64,000 nucleotides of DNA from G963662675 sp963662675 (GTDB lineage Bacteria > Bacteroidota > Bacteroidia > Bacteroidales > Prolixibacteraceae), in assembly GCA_963662675.2 (NCBI GenBank), contig CAXXHP010000001.1, positions 310,001 through 374,000 of the forward strand, written 5' to 3'. Made by a program: the position numbers and the translations under genes. Position 1 is the stretch's first letter, and the number at the start of each line of letters is the position of its first letter. Below the pieces are notes generated by a model. It did no database searches and had not been told where the DNA came from. It saw only the letters and a list, made by a program, of their open reading frames with translations. Of this stretch, positions 18,001 through 27,200 are shown piece after piece.

Positions 18001-18423
18001 TATAAATCTTTTTCTCAATTTAGACCCCCTTTAGGTTGGACCCTAGCAACAAACTCCGATTTCTTTGGAACCAATATCCGGTCAGCTTACTACTTGGCTG
18101 GTGGCAATGGAGAACAAAAAGCCATTTGGACAGCACCCGGTTTAGCCGAAGGCTCCTATGATGTATATGTTCATGTGTATAAGAGCCGGATGCGTATGAG
18201 GGGTATGTTTGGAGGAGGATCAACAGGGAAAAGAGAATATCATTATATCGTGCATTCCGATAGTGGGGAAGAAGAAGTAACAATTGATATTGACTCTGCC
18301 GAAGACGGCTGGAATCATATTGGAGCATACTATTTCTCATCCGACACAGCAGTTGTTGAAATGACCAATGAATCAAATTCTACAGTCGTTGTTGCTGATG
18401 CCATAAAACTTATAAAAAATTAA
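15013..18423 (+). CDS. giant ABC permease with degenerate M1-like and golvesin-C-like periplasmic region
   Basis: 1136 residues. The first 280 hold about seven hydrophobic helices of an ABC-2-type permease (about 22-46, 60-87, 109-140, 145-173, 177-200, 228-250, 255-280). An odd helix number places the remaining 850 residues in the periplasm. That part resembles the beta-sandwich and catalytic region of M1 aminopeptidases fused to permeases in Bacteroidota, but a GAREQ (near residue 585) stands where GAMEN is expected and no HExxH zinc motif follows, so it should be inactive. Residues about 969-1136 resemble golvesin C-terminal-like domains (GWNHIGAYYFSSDTAVVEMTN). Glycine-methionine-rich loops lie at about 611-636, 870-885 and 1060-1070. 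Partner of the ATPase 17 bp upstream. Confidence 0.8.
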   Translation: MLSIHNVKSIAVYETKTLMRSWFFRIFAILSMVAIAGFNFAFLLQLNGGAGRWAMKGLPSIIPYVSLLLLNVVQAVIAIFLASDFLKRDKKLDTTEVVYMRPMTNGEYVFGKTIGNLLVFFVLNLIILAIALIFNLLTENVSVNWISYLYYFFLISIPTLVFIMGFSFLLMSILKNQAVTFVVLLGYVAISLFYLQDKYYYLFDYMAYNIPMTLSDFVGFGDLNKILIHRGMYFFLGVSFIHFTFILLKRLSQSKSVTYGALVVGTLFLALGGYLGYVHINTFNQSQNLRENMISLNDQYVDTKLVTINDYDIKLEHQGESISCEATLSVVNENSTAIENVIFSLNPSLELSKVLVNGKDQSFDRKLGVVELTGMNLAAGQRASVAFTYGGTIDEAACYLDIDDETLTGAYENSLYQIDKRYAFVTSDYVLLTRETNWYPISGAGIGIENSSWFTKQFSNYKLDVTTRPDLVAVSQGAVQGSEGHYTFTSSNAQAQISVSIAEYEKMQGDIDGLEFNVYVLEGHDYFTSFFDEIKDTIPAVITEALQDYERTLDLYYPFERFSLVEVPIQFYSYERVLSGAREQLQPEMILIAEKGLLLDDADFNGQMQQRSSSGGMPGGMAGPAGRGGFGGGSSDLTPRELKIQVLTNFLSSFTEAENRSGVMPGIGGPMMDESANTYYAFPLFYNYAYYIKSDRWPVTDRVFESYKKNTNDSGGNFFRMMFSGTGVSEDEEANLALLEQSFEQILKDPERLDIVSDVIQLKGEALFSIIKRQAGETEFGNFLYEYLNNHRFMSTTIDDFNDAISDRFGLDLIPYMEGWFNTTELPAFIIGEVSAVTVLDEEQEKTMVKFKVTNTERADGIISVEFRTGGGGMGGGRFGGMGGESDNVEYLVYFEGNQTKQLSFLVNGTPRGGTINTLTSRNIPSELRIMFSEDIEEDKKAIPFEGEIVLDIPVSIEGENEVIIDNEDPGFYVAESDETSLLRKLIFKEDTTSSKYKSFSQFRPPLGWTLATNSDFFGTNIRSAYYLAGGNGEQKAIWTAPGLAEGSYDVYVHVYKSRMRMRGMFGGGSTGKREYHYIVHSDSGEEEVTIDIDSAEDGWNHIGAYYFSSDTAVVEMTNESNSTVVVADAIKLIKN

Positions 18424-18439
18424 ACTTTAAGATAACCCT

Positions 18440-19918
18440 ATGAAATCCATGTTATTAAAAATCAGGCTCTTGATCGTGTTATGCTTGCTTCCGGGAAGTT
18501 TCCTATTTGCACAGCAGATACTAGATTTGGAGAAGGCGCTAGGAATTGCCATGCAAAACAGCCCGGATATTCGAACCTCTTTATTGTCACTAGAGCGGGC
18601 TCAGCAAAATCTGAATGCTCAAAAAGCATCGTTGAAGTCGAGATTTTCATTAACCGTAGATCCTTTTACGTTTAGTCGGAACCGTTCGCTCGATGATTTT
18701 ACATCTCAATGGTACACGAGTGAATCTTATGGTTCGTCAGGAACATTTATGGTTTCGCAACCAATATTATGGACGGATGGTACAATCTCACTTGTGAATA
18801 GATTCGGTTGGCAATACAATAAAAGTACGGTAGGGGCAGGTGCTGCACAAGAAAACCGTTCTTTCTCAAATAATTTGTACCTGAGTTTGACTCAACCTCT
18901 TTTTACGTATAATTCAACTCAGTTAAATCTAAAATCACTTGAGCTATCTCTCGAGAATACAAACTTGAGTTATGCCATGCAGAAATTGAATATTGAAAAG
19001 CAGGTAACTCAATATTTCTACAATGTATATATGTCTCAGATGAGCTTGGAAATTGCTCAGGCAGAGTATGAGAATACGAGTACCAATTATGAAATCACTC
19101 AAAATAAAGTTGAAGCAGGACTATCTGCGCGAGAAGAATTGTATCAGTCTGAATTGGATTTTGCAACAGCAGAATCAAGTGTAGAGGATGCAAAAGTTTC
19201 TCTGGAAAATGCTAAGGATATTTTCAAACAACTAATCGGAATGGATATTTACGAAGAGATTACTGTTATTGCAGATCCGGAAGCACAGGAGGTAGCCGTT
19301 GATTTGGATAATGCAATTAATTATGGATTAAACTCCCGAATGGAAATTCGCCAGCGTGAAATTGAAATTGAGAATTCTCAATTCTCTCTGATACAAACGA
19401 AGGGAAACAATGAATTTAAAGGAGACTTAAGTTTGTCGGTTGGTATTATTGGGAACGATGAGAGCTTTGGGAATGTCTATGATAATCCGACTAAAAACCC
19501 AAGTGTCTCTCTTTCATTTAATGTTCCTATTTGGGACTGGGGCGCCAGAGAATCTCAGATTAAAGCTGCAGAGGCTACGATCGCATCAAATGAAATCAAT
19601 CTTGAGCAGGAGAAAATCCAAATCGTTCTCGATATTCGTTCAACATACAGAAGTTTGCAAAACCAGTTGAGGCAAATTGCTATCGCCCAGAAGAGTGAAG
19701 AAAATGCTCAGTTAACGTATGTCTTGAATCAGGAACGCTATAACAATGGTGATTTAACGGGAATGGATCTTAGCTTGTACCAAACACAGCTTTCTTCTGC
19801 AAAAAAATCATATGCTCAGGCATTAATCGATTATAAAATTGAGCTTCTAAACCTAAAAGTTCAAACCCTATACGATTTTGAGAAAAAAGAAGCATTGGTG
19901 CTGGACATAATCCAATAA
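18440..19918 (+). CDS. TolC-family outer-membrane efflux channel
   Basis: A 492-residue outer-membrane factor with a signal peptide (about 1-24, ending SFLFAQ) and the two OEP repeat halves (about 30-230 and 260-470), rich in long helices that form the periplasmic tunnel. Segments such as QKVEAGLSAREELYQSE-type helices and NQERYNNGDLTGMDL are characteristic of the family. It lies 16 bp after the permease and 39 bp before the adaptor gene, completing a tripartite pump with the downstream RND proteins. It may also serve the ABC modules. Confidence 0.93.
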   Translation: MKSMLLKIRLLIVLCLLPGSFLFAQQILDLEKALGIAMQNSPDIRTSLLSLERAQQNLNAQKASLKSRFSLTVDPFTFSRNRSLDDFTSQWYTSESYGSSGTFMVSQPILWTDGTISLVNRFGWQYNKSTVGAGAAQENRSFSNNLYLSLTQPLFTYNSTQLNLKSLELSLENTNLSYAMQKLNIEKQVTQYFYNVYMSQMSLEIAQAEYENTSTNYEITQNKVEAGLSAREELYQSELDFATAESSVEDAKVSLENAKDIFKQLIGMDIYEEITVIADPEAQEVAVDLDNAINYGLNSRMEIRQREIEIENSQFSLIQTKGNNEFKGDLSLSVGIIGNDESFGNVYDNPTKNPSVSLSFNVPIWDWGARESQIKAAEATIASNEINLEQEKIQIVLDIRSTYRSLQNQLRQIAIAQKSEENAQLTYVLNQERYNNGDLTGMDLSLYQTQLSSAKKSYAQALIDYKIELLNLKVQTLYDFEKKEALVLDIIQ

Positions 19919-19957
19919 TTAAGACATTTAAAATCAACCATGATAAAATTTAAATAA

Positions 19958-21016
19958 ATGAAGATAAAAGTATACTATTCATTAGCTATTGGAGTGTTGC
20001 TAGGACTAGCAGCATGTACCAGTCAAACTTCTGATGTTACTACAGATGTTGCATCAAATGTGTCAATTGAGGACATTAAGTTGAGTTCAATTGAGAAAGT
20101 TATTAGTACAACGGGAACCGTAAGTGCTACAAAAGAAGCAACATTAACAACTGAAATGGGTGGAACCTACAAAGTGGCCACTAATCCTCAAACAGGAAAA
20201 GCCTTTACTCTGGGTGATAAAGTTCAAAAGGGACAGGCAATTATTGAACTGGAAGATGAAGAGTATCTCAATGGAATTGGCCTTGAGTCTAAAGAACTAA
20301 GTCTGGAAATTGCAGAGCAAGATTACACAAAGCAAAGTTCTTTATATGAAAAAGGTGGTGTAACCGAGAGCGAACTGAGTAGTGCAAAAGTATCATTGGT
20401 TAATGCTAAGGATAGTTATGCCCTTGCTCAGATTCAATTGAGCAAAATGAAAGTTGTTGCTCCATTTACAGGAATTATTACATCAATGCCATACAATACT
20501 GTTGGTACAAAAGTTTCTAGTGGAGTTGAGGTTGTGAGCCTAATGAGCTACGAAAACTTAATATTGGAAGTTAATCTTGCCGAAAAGTATATTAATGATG
20601 TGTCAAAAGGAATGGAAATTCGAGTAATGAACTATACATTACCAAATGACACACTTCATGGGCAGATTTCTCAGTTATCTCCAGCAGTTAGTACTGAAAC
20701 CCGCACATTCGAAACAACCCTTACTGTTAACAATAATGAACTAAAATTACGCCCGGGAATGTTTGTTCAGGCTGAAATTATTGTTGACCGTAAAGAAAAT
20801 GTTGTTGTTATAGCCAAAGATGTTATCGTTTCTAATCAGCGTGGAGAATCCGTGTTCATTGTAGAAGATGGAACTGCTATTCAGAAAGAAGTATCATTTG
20901 GGTATGAGAATACAGACAATGTCGAGATTATTTCAGGGCTTAGTGCTGGTGATCGCCTGGTGATAGATGGTTATGAGACACTTAGGAATCGTGCAAAAGT
21001 AAAAATCATTCAATAG
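19958..21016 (+). CDS. RND/HlyD-type periplasmic adaptor lipoprotein
   Basis: A 352-residue membrane fusion protein with lipobox LAAC (C20). The order is barrel-sandwich half, short helical hairpin (about 105-165, LEIAQDYTKQSSLYEKGGV-like), second lipoyl half with VVAPFTGIITSMPYNTVG, beta-barrel (about 185-265) and membrane-proximal domain. It should link the inner-membrane pump to the TolC-type channel. It is the only adaptor in the operon, followed after 12 bp by the first RND gene, so it probably serves both RND proteins. Confidence 0.93.
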   Translation: MKIKVYYSLAIGVLLGLAACTSQTSDVTTDVASNVSIEDIKLSSIEKVISTTGTVSATKEATLTTEMGGTYKVATNPQTGKAFTLGDKVQKGQAIIELEDEEYLNGIGLESKELSLEIAEQDYTKQSSLYEKGGVTESELSSAKVSLVNAKDSYALAQIQLSKMKVVAPFTGIITSMPYNTVGTKVSSGVEVVSLMSYENLILEVNLAEKYINDVSKGMEIRVMNYTLPNDTLHGQISQLSPAVSTETRTFETTLTVNNNELKLRPGMFVQAEIIVDRKENVVVIAKDVIVSNQRGESVFIVEDGTAIQKEVSFGYENTDNVEIISGLSAGDRLVIDGYETLRNRAKVKIIQ

Positions 21017-21028
21017 AAAGGACTAACT

Positions 21029-24000
21029 GTGAAGAAAATTAGTGAATTTTCGGTCAAATTTCCTGTAACTGTATTGATGATTGTACTCGGTGTTGTTTTA
21101 CTGGGCTACATTTCTTACGACAAATTAGGAATTGACTTATTTCCAGACTTAAATAATCCCAAATTATTTATTGAGCTGGAATCAGGAGAACGACCTCCTG
21201 AAGAAATTGAAGAACAGTTTGTAGAAAACTTGGAAGCATTGGCTATCCGACAATCTGATGTGGTTGAGGTTTCTTCAATTTCAAAAGTAGGAAGTGCACA
21301 GATTACAATCGAGTATGCATGGGACACAGATATGGATGATGCCTTTCTTGAATTGCAGAAGGCTACCAATACATATTCTCAAAATGGAGATATTGATGCG
21401 TTTACCATTACTCAGCATGATCCGAATACATCTCCGGTGATGTTGATTGGCCTTAGCAATCCAAATATTACCGAAATGAGTGAATTGCGCAAAGTCGCTG
21501 AAAACTACATTCGGAATGAATTGGTTCGGTTGGAAGGAGTTGCAGAGGTTGATATTGCAGGAGCAGAAGAAGTCGAAATTCTTGTTGAAACCAATGAGTA
21601 TTTATTGGAAGCTTTTGGATTAACCCTTGATGGAATCAGTAGTCGTATTCAAAGTTATAACCAAAGTGTTTCCGGAGGGAGTATTGAAGAATTAGGAACT
21701 CAGTATGTTGTAAAAGGAGTGAGTTTACTTGATGAGGTTGAGGATTTTGAAAACGTTATTGTTGGTTATGAAAGAGTAATTGCAGATGATAACACTGCTT
21801 CATATGCTCCGATCTTTTTACGAGAAGTTGCTAATGTAAGCATTCAGAATAAAGATCCTGAAACAATAGTACGCCTTAATGGTGAACGTTGTCTGGGGCT
21901 ATCGATCTACAAAGACAGTAAGGTAAATACAGTAAAAGCAATTGAAGATATTGCAGATGCAATTGTAAGTATTGAAAAGGCTCTTCCAAATTATAAACTG
22001 ACAGTTGTAACAAATCAGGGAAGCTTTATCGATGAAGCGATAAGCGAGGTGGAAGAATCTGCATTACTGGGTATTTTGTTAGCCGTTTTTGTACTATTCA
22101 TCTTTTTGAGAAGAATAGGAAGTACAGTCATTATTAGTATTGCTATACCGATCTCAATTATTGCAACTTTCAACCTGATGTATTTCAATGATCTTACATT
22201 GAACATTATGACTTTGGGAGGATTAGCACTTGGAGCTGGTTTGCTGGTGGATAATGCGATTGTTGTATTAGAAAGTATTTTCAGGTCTCACGAGAAAGGA
22301 CTGTCGATAAAGGAGGCTGCCATTGAAGGAACGTCACAAGTAAGTGGTGCTATCACAGCATCTACCATTACTACAATTGTGGTATTCCTACCAATCATTT
22401 ATCTGCATGGAGCATCTAGTGAGTTGTTTAAAGATCAGGCATGGACTGTAGCTTTCTCTTTAATCTCATCATTGTTTGTCGCAATTTTGGTAATTCCAAT
22501 GCTTTTCAACTTGTTCTATAAGAAGAAGCAAAGCATCCAAAAACAATCTGTTCAGGTTAAAGGGTATGGTATCTTTCTGGAGAAGGTGTTGAAAGTAAAA
22601 TGGATTGTCGTTTTAGTTGCAATTGTATTGATTGGTATTTCATCTCTTTTGGTTACGCAAATCGGAATGGAGTTTATGCCGCAAACAGAAACCAGTGAGT
22701 TTGACATTGAGGTAGCTTTGCAGGAAGGAACTAAACTGGAAAGAACATCTGCAACCCTTGAAAATTTAGAAGGTATTGTAACTGAGGTTCTGGGTGACAA
22801 TATGGAGTTATTGTATACACATGTTGGGCCAAGCTCCGGAACTAGTTCTGAGGATGCTATTTTTGAAGGTGAAAATACAGGTGATATTAAGGTTATCTTA
22901 TCTGATGAAAGTACGGTAACATCATCTGCAGCTATCAAAGGTTTAAGTAAGGCTTTTGGAGATATTCCGGGAGTGGAAATTACATTTAAGCAAAACGAAA
23001 CAGCTCTAAAAAGCATATTAGGAACTGATGAATCTCCACTCGTTATTGAGGTGCACGGAGAAGAACTCGATATAATTGATAATTTGGTTGCTGAGGTGAT
23101 GACTCGTATTGCATCTATTGACGGTATTTATAATATTGAATCTTCAATGGAAGATGGTTCTCCAGAAGTTGAAATAATGGTTGACCGCATGCGTGCAGGG
23201 ATGTATAATATTAGTGTTAGTAGCATTGTTTCTCAAATACAAAGCCAACTGGAGGGAACCACTGTCGGTCAGATTGAGCGTGAAGGAGAAATGCAGGATA
23301 TAACGCTAAAATTACCCGAAAAGACATTGGCTGACCTAAATGATATGAAAATCACCAGCGATGGACAGAATTATATGATAAATGAAATCGCTACGATTGA
23401 AATTGGACAATCTCCCAAAGAAATAAATCGCAGAAATCAAACCCGTATTGGTAAAATTACGGCAGAGCTGGATAGTGATTTGGCTTTGGATCAGGCTGCT
23501 GCAATAATTGAAGAAGCGATTGCAACAATGAGCGTTCCTGCTGATTATAAGGTAAGCATTACCGGACAAGAGGAGAAAAGGGCAGAGTCAATGGAGAACT
23601 TGGGTTTTGCCTTGTTACTGTCAATTGTATTGGTTTATATGGTAATGGCTTCTCAGTTTGAATCCTTACTGCATCCATTTACGATCTTATTAACAATACC
23701 TTTAGCTGTTGTTGGTACAGTATTGACCTTTTTCATGCTGGGAATGACATTTAATATTATGGCTTTCATAGGACTAATTATGCTTGTTGGTATAGCCGTA
23801 AATAATTCAATTCTTCTAATTGACAGGACACTCCAATTACGCAAAGAAGGAATGTCTCGTATAGACGCAATTAAGCAGGCAGGTCAACAGCGTATCCGAC
23901 CAATATTCATGACTAGTTTAACGACTATTCTGGCCTTGTTGCCTTTAACAATAGGTGTTGGAGAGAGTGCTTCATTGCGTTCTCCAATGGCAATTGCTGT

Positions 24001-24106
24001 AATCGGTGGACTTATTACCTCAACTCTGTTAACACTTGTAGTAATACCATGTGTTTACGAAATTTTTGAAGGTGTAAAAGACCGGATTAAAGGCGTGGGT
24101 AAATAA
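21029..24106 (+). CDS. RND efflux transporter permease
   Basis: A 1025-residue inner-membrane RND pump of normal length, starting at GTG 21029. TM1 is near 9-28, two large periplasmic porter/docking loops follow TM1 and TM7, and there are twelve helices overall. TM4 has the proton-relay region GLLVDNAIVVLES, keeping the first Asp; the second is Asn. TM10 has VNNSILLID, where AcrB has Lys, a variant common in many RND families. The ending is LVVIPCVYEIFEGVKD. Substrate unknown. The next gene is a second RND protein, so the pair may form a hetero-oligomer as in MdtBC, which is inference. Confidence 0.95.
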   Translation: MKKISEFSVKFPVTVLMIVLGVVLLGYISYDKLGIDLFPDLNNPKLFIELESGERPPEEIEEQFVENLEALAIRQSDVVEVSSISKVGSAQITIEYAWDTDMDDAFLELQKATNTYSQNGDIDAFTITQHDPNTSPVMLIGLSNPNITEMSELRKVAENYIRNELVRLEGVAEVDIAGAEEVEILVETNEYLLEAFGLTLDGISSRIQSYNQSVSGGSIEELGTQYVVKGVSLLDEVEDFENVIVGYERVIADDNTASYAPIFLREVANVSIQNKDPETIVRLNGERCLGLSIYKDSKVNTVKAIEDIADAIVSIEKALPNYKLTVVTNQGSFIDEAISEVEESALLGILLAVFVLFIFLRRIGSTVIISIAIPISIIATFNLMYFNDLTLNIMTLGGLALGAGLLVDNAIVVLESIFRSHEKGLSIKEAAIEGTSQVSGAITASTITTIVVFLPIIYLHGASSELFKDQAWTVAFSLISSLFVAILVIPMLFNLFYKKKQSIQKQSVQVKGYGIFLEKVLKVKWIVVLVAIVLIGISSLLVTQIGMEFMPQTETSEFDIEVALQEGTKLERTSATLENLEGIVTEVLGDNMELLYTHVGPSSGTSSEDAIFEGENTGDIKVILSDESTVTSSAAIKGLSKAFGDIPGVEITFKQNETALKSILGTDESPLVIEVHGEELDIIDNLVAEVMTRIASIDGIYNIESSMEDGSPEVEIMVDRMRAGMYNISVSSIVSQIQSQLEGTTVGQIEREGEMQDITLKLPEKTLADLNDMKITSDGQNYMINEIATIEIGQSPKEINRRNQTRIGKITAELDSDLALDQAAAIIEEAIATMSVPADYKVSITGQEEKRAESMENLGFALLLSIVLVYMVMASQFESLLHPFTILLTIPLAVVGTVLTFFMLGMTFNIMAFIGLIMLVGIAVNNSILLIDRTLQLRKEGMSRIDAIKQAGQQRIRPIFMTSLTTILALLPLTIGVGESASLRSPMAIAVIGGLITSTLLTLVVIPCVYEIFEGVKDRIKGVGK

Positions 24107-24119
24107 CCTGCTGCTAAAT

Positions 24120-24171
24120 AGCTTCTCCTTGTTAGAGATAGTATAGTACTTGTTCCTGATGAGGAGAAGCT
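24120..24171 (+). other. hairpin between the two RND genes
   Basis: A 10-bp perfect inverted repeat, AGCTTCTCCT at 24120-24129 with AGGAGAAGCT at 24162-24171, with a 32-nt loop in the only long gap (105 bp) of the operon. No T tract follows, so it looks more like an mRNA processing or stabilising element than a terminator. Confidence 0.45.
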
Positions 24172-24211
24172 CAGGAAATGAATCAAGGCGAAAATTTTTA
24201 AAATAAGAAGC

Positions 24212-27200
24212 GTGAAATTCATAATAGATAGAAAGACTCTTATTAGCATGTTGTTTATTGGCTTAACTCTTCTGGGTTATGTATCCTATAATCAACTGTC
24301 ATTAGAGCTATTGCCCAATGTGGAGCAGCCCTTTTTGTATGTTCAGGCTAGTGTGTCTCAAGAGTCAGACCCTGAGTATATTGAGAATGAGGTAGTCATT
24401 CCGTTGGAGGGAGCTATAAGTTCACTTGAAGGTATTGAGTCCTTGGAATCATCAATAACTTCCCGGTCGGGGATGATCGTTGTGTATTACCTGAGTGATG
24501 TCGATGCCAATTTGGCGTATCTGAAACTTCAGGAAAAAATAAATGAAGTAGAGGGGTCTCTGCCAGATGGTGTCAATGTTTCTATTAATCGGGTAAACAC
24601 AAGTCAAATGAACAGCCAGTTCATGTCTTTGCAGGCCCGGGGAAGTGATGGCACTGACCGTATACGCAACTTGATTGATGAAGAAGTTGTGGATGATTTG
24701 GAGAATATTGATGGTATCGCAGGTGTAACCGTATATGGAGGACAAGAGAAATCTGTAGAAATAGTATTGGACGAGCAAGCATGTGACGCTTATAACATCA
24801 CAACAGCTACCATTCGCTCATTGCTATCTCAAAATTCAGTTTCTCGTAGCTACGCCGGAAATTTACATGAGAGGGATAAACTGTATTTCGTACATGTAAC
24901 GGCAGAATATGAAAATGTAAGGGATATTGAAAACTTGGTGGTAGCCGATGGGCCAATCCTTTTAAAAGATATTGCTGAAATAAGTTATGGTGTAAAAGAA
25001 GTCGAGAGCTATAGCCGCGTGAATGGGCTGGAGAGTGTAACAATCCAGCTAATTAATGATTCTCAGGCTAATCAGATTGATCTTTCACATAGTGTGGAAG
25101 AAATGATTGTTACCCTGAATGATAAGCTAAGGTCACAGGACGTTGAGCTTGTCATCATGGAGAATTCGGCTGAATCAATGGAGGAAAACATAAACCAGAT
25201 CATTGATTTAGCATTGATTGGTGGGGCGATGGCTGTTTTTGTACTATGGGTATTTTTGAAAAATGTACGAATTGTTGCATTTATTGCTCTTGGGATTCCA
25301 ATATCAGTATATATCGCATTTAACTTTTTCTATGCTTACGATATTACTCTTAACAGTCTTACCCTGGTAGGTATGGCACTTGCTGTTGGTATGTTACTTG
25401 ATAATAGTGTAGTTGTGCTTGAGAATATATATCGGCTTGCAGGAAAAGGATATGATCCTGACAGGGCTGTTACGCAGGGGACTAGCGAAGTTTGGCGGTC
25501 AATTGTAGCAGCAACACTTACAACTGTAACTGTATTTCTACCTTTTGTATTTTCATCAAATTATCTGATTGAAATGCTTGGGATGAACGTGGGGGTTTCA
25601 ATAATATCAACATTGATAGTTTCTTTGTTTGTGGCCTTATTGTTTGTTCCTATGGCTATCCACTTAATTCTGAAACGGAAAAAAGGGAATGATATCGCTT
25701 TTGAAAAGGTTTCGACAGATAACAGAATGGTGCAAATTTATTTACTGCTGTTAAAGTCTTGCATGCGTAATCCTGCCGGAACAATTATTGGCGCAGTCGT
25801 TGTATTCTTTTTAATGGTATTTATTTCAGTTGCGATGAGTACAAGCTCGCTGACTGAAGTCGAATCTGACCAGATAACGATATCTGTAGAAATGCCTTCA
25901 GGGACAAGTCTTGAAAAAACTGATGAATTAGTTAGACAACTGGAAGGAAAGCTTGATGCTGTTGCAGAAAAAGAAGATGTTACAGCAAGTGTTCAGGAAG
26001 AACAAGCTACTGTTTCACTTAGTTTAGTCGAGGATTATGAAGATATTGATGATCGCACTTTCGCCGAAATAAAGTCATCAATTACAGAAATGACAAGAAG
26101 CCTTAACAGAAACGTTGACTTTACTATTTCGTCATCAGCTTCAACATCCTCAAGTGGTGGTATGGGAGGTGGTATGACCGGTAATTTCCAGGCATTGCTT
26201 GGAATTGGTACTGACGAGGAATCCATTATAATTAAAGGTGAAGACTTTGATGTGATGAAGTCCGTTGCGGAGGATCTGGAATACTATATTGAAGACCTTG
26301 ACTTTATCGAGTCAGTACGTACATCCGTTTCATCGAATCAGCCAGAGGTGCATATGATTTTCGATCCGCTACTGATGACAGATAATGATATTGACATCCA
26401 GAATGTAAGTTCGGAGCTTAATTCTTTTGCACGAGAGATTTCAACTGGTGTTATGTATCAGGATGGACTTGATGAATATGAAATTACAATAATACTTGGA
26501 GAGGGCGAAGACGAGGATGATGCCCGTACAATGGATGATCTGAAAGTTGTGCAGGTAAGTGATGGTGGTGGTGGCTTGCATGATTTGCAGGACTTTACTC
26601 AGCTTGTGTATACTGAAGGTACAGCAAGTATCGACAGGGTGAATCAAGAAAAGCAAATTGAAATTACCTATCAGATGGATTCAGATGCTGAAGAATCCAG
26701 TGAATTATTGGAAGAGTATCGCTTAGAGATCGACGAGTTGGTAGCCAGCTATTCATTTCCTTCGGGGATTGCGACAGAGGTTATTCATGAAAGTGATGAT
26801 CTTGATGAGTTCTATTTTCTGATCTTTGCAGCTATAATTTTGATCTTCATGATTATGGCCTCGGTTTTTGAATCCGTTGTCACACCGTTTGTTTTATTGT
26901 TTTCAATACCATTAGCTGCTATTGGATCATTACTTGCTCTAATAATAACAGGGAACAGCTTGTTGAGTGCCAATACATTGATTGGTTTCTTAATCTTGTT
27001 AGGAATTGTTGTTAATAATGGGATCATATTAATTGACTATGCAAATATATTACGAGGCCGTGGATACCGTCGTTCTAGGGCATTAATGACAGCTGGCTTA
27101 TCAAGGGTTCGTCCAATTTTGATTACTGCAATGACCACCATTGTTGCGATGATACCGTTAGCAATGGGAGATGCAGAATATGTCAGTGTTATTGGGGCGC

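Noticed and set aside
15013..18423. Active M1 aminopeptidase in the permease
   Set aside because: No HExxH motif and GAMEN is replaced by GAREQ, so zinc-dependent activity is not supported.
22552..23016. 154-codon minus-strand frame inside the first RND gene
   Set aside because: Shadow of the RND coding frame, with Ser/Ile-rich translation typical of antisense reading.
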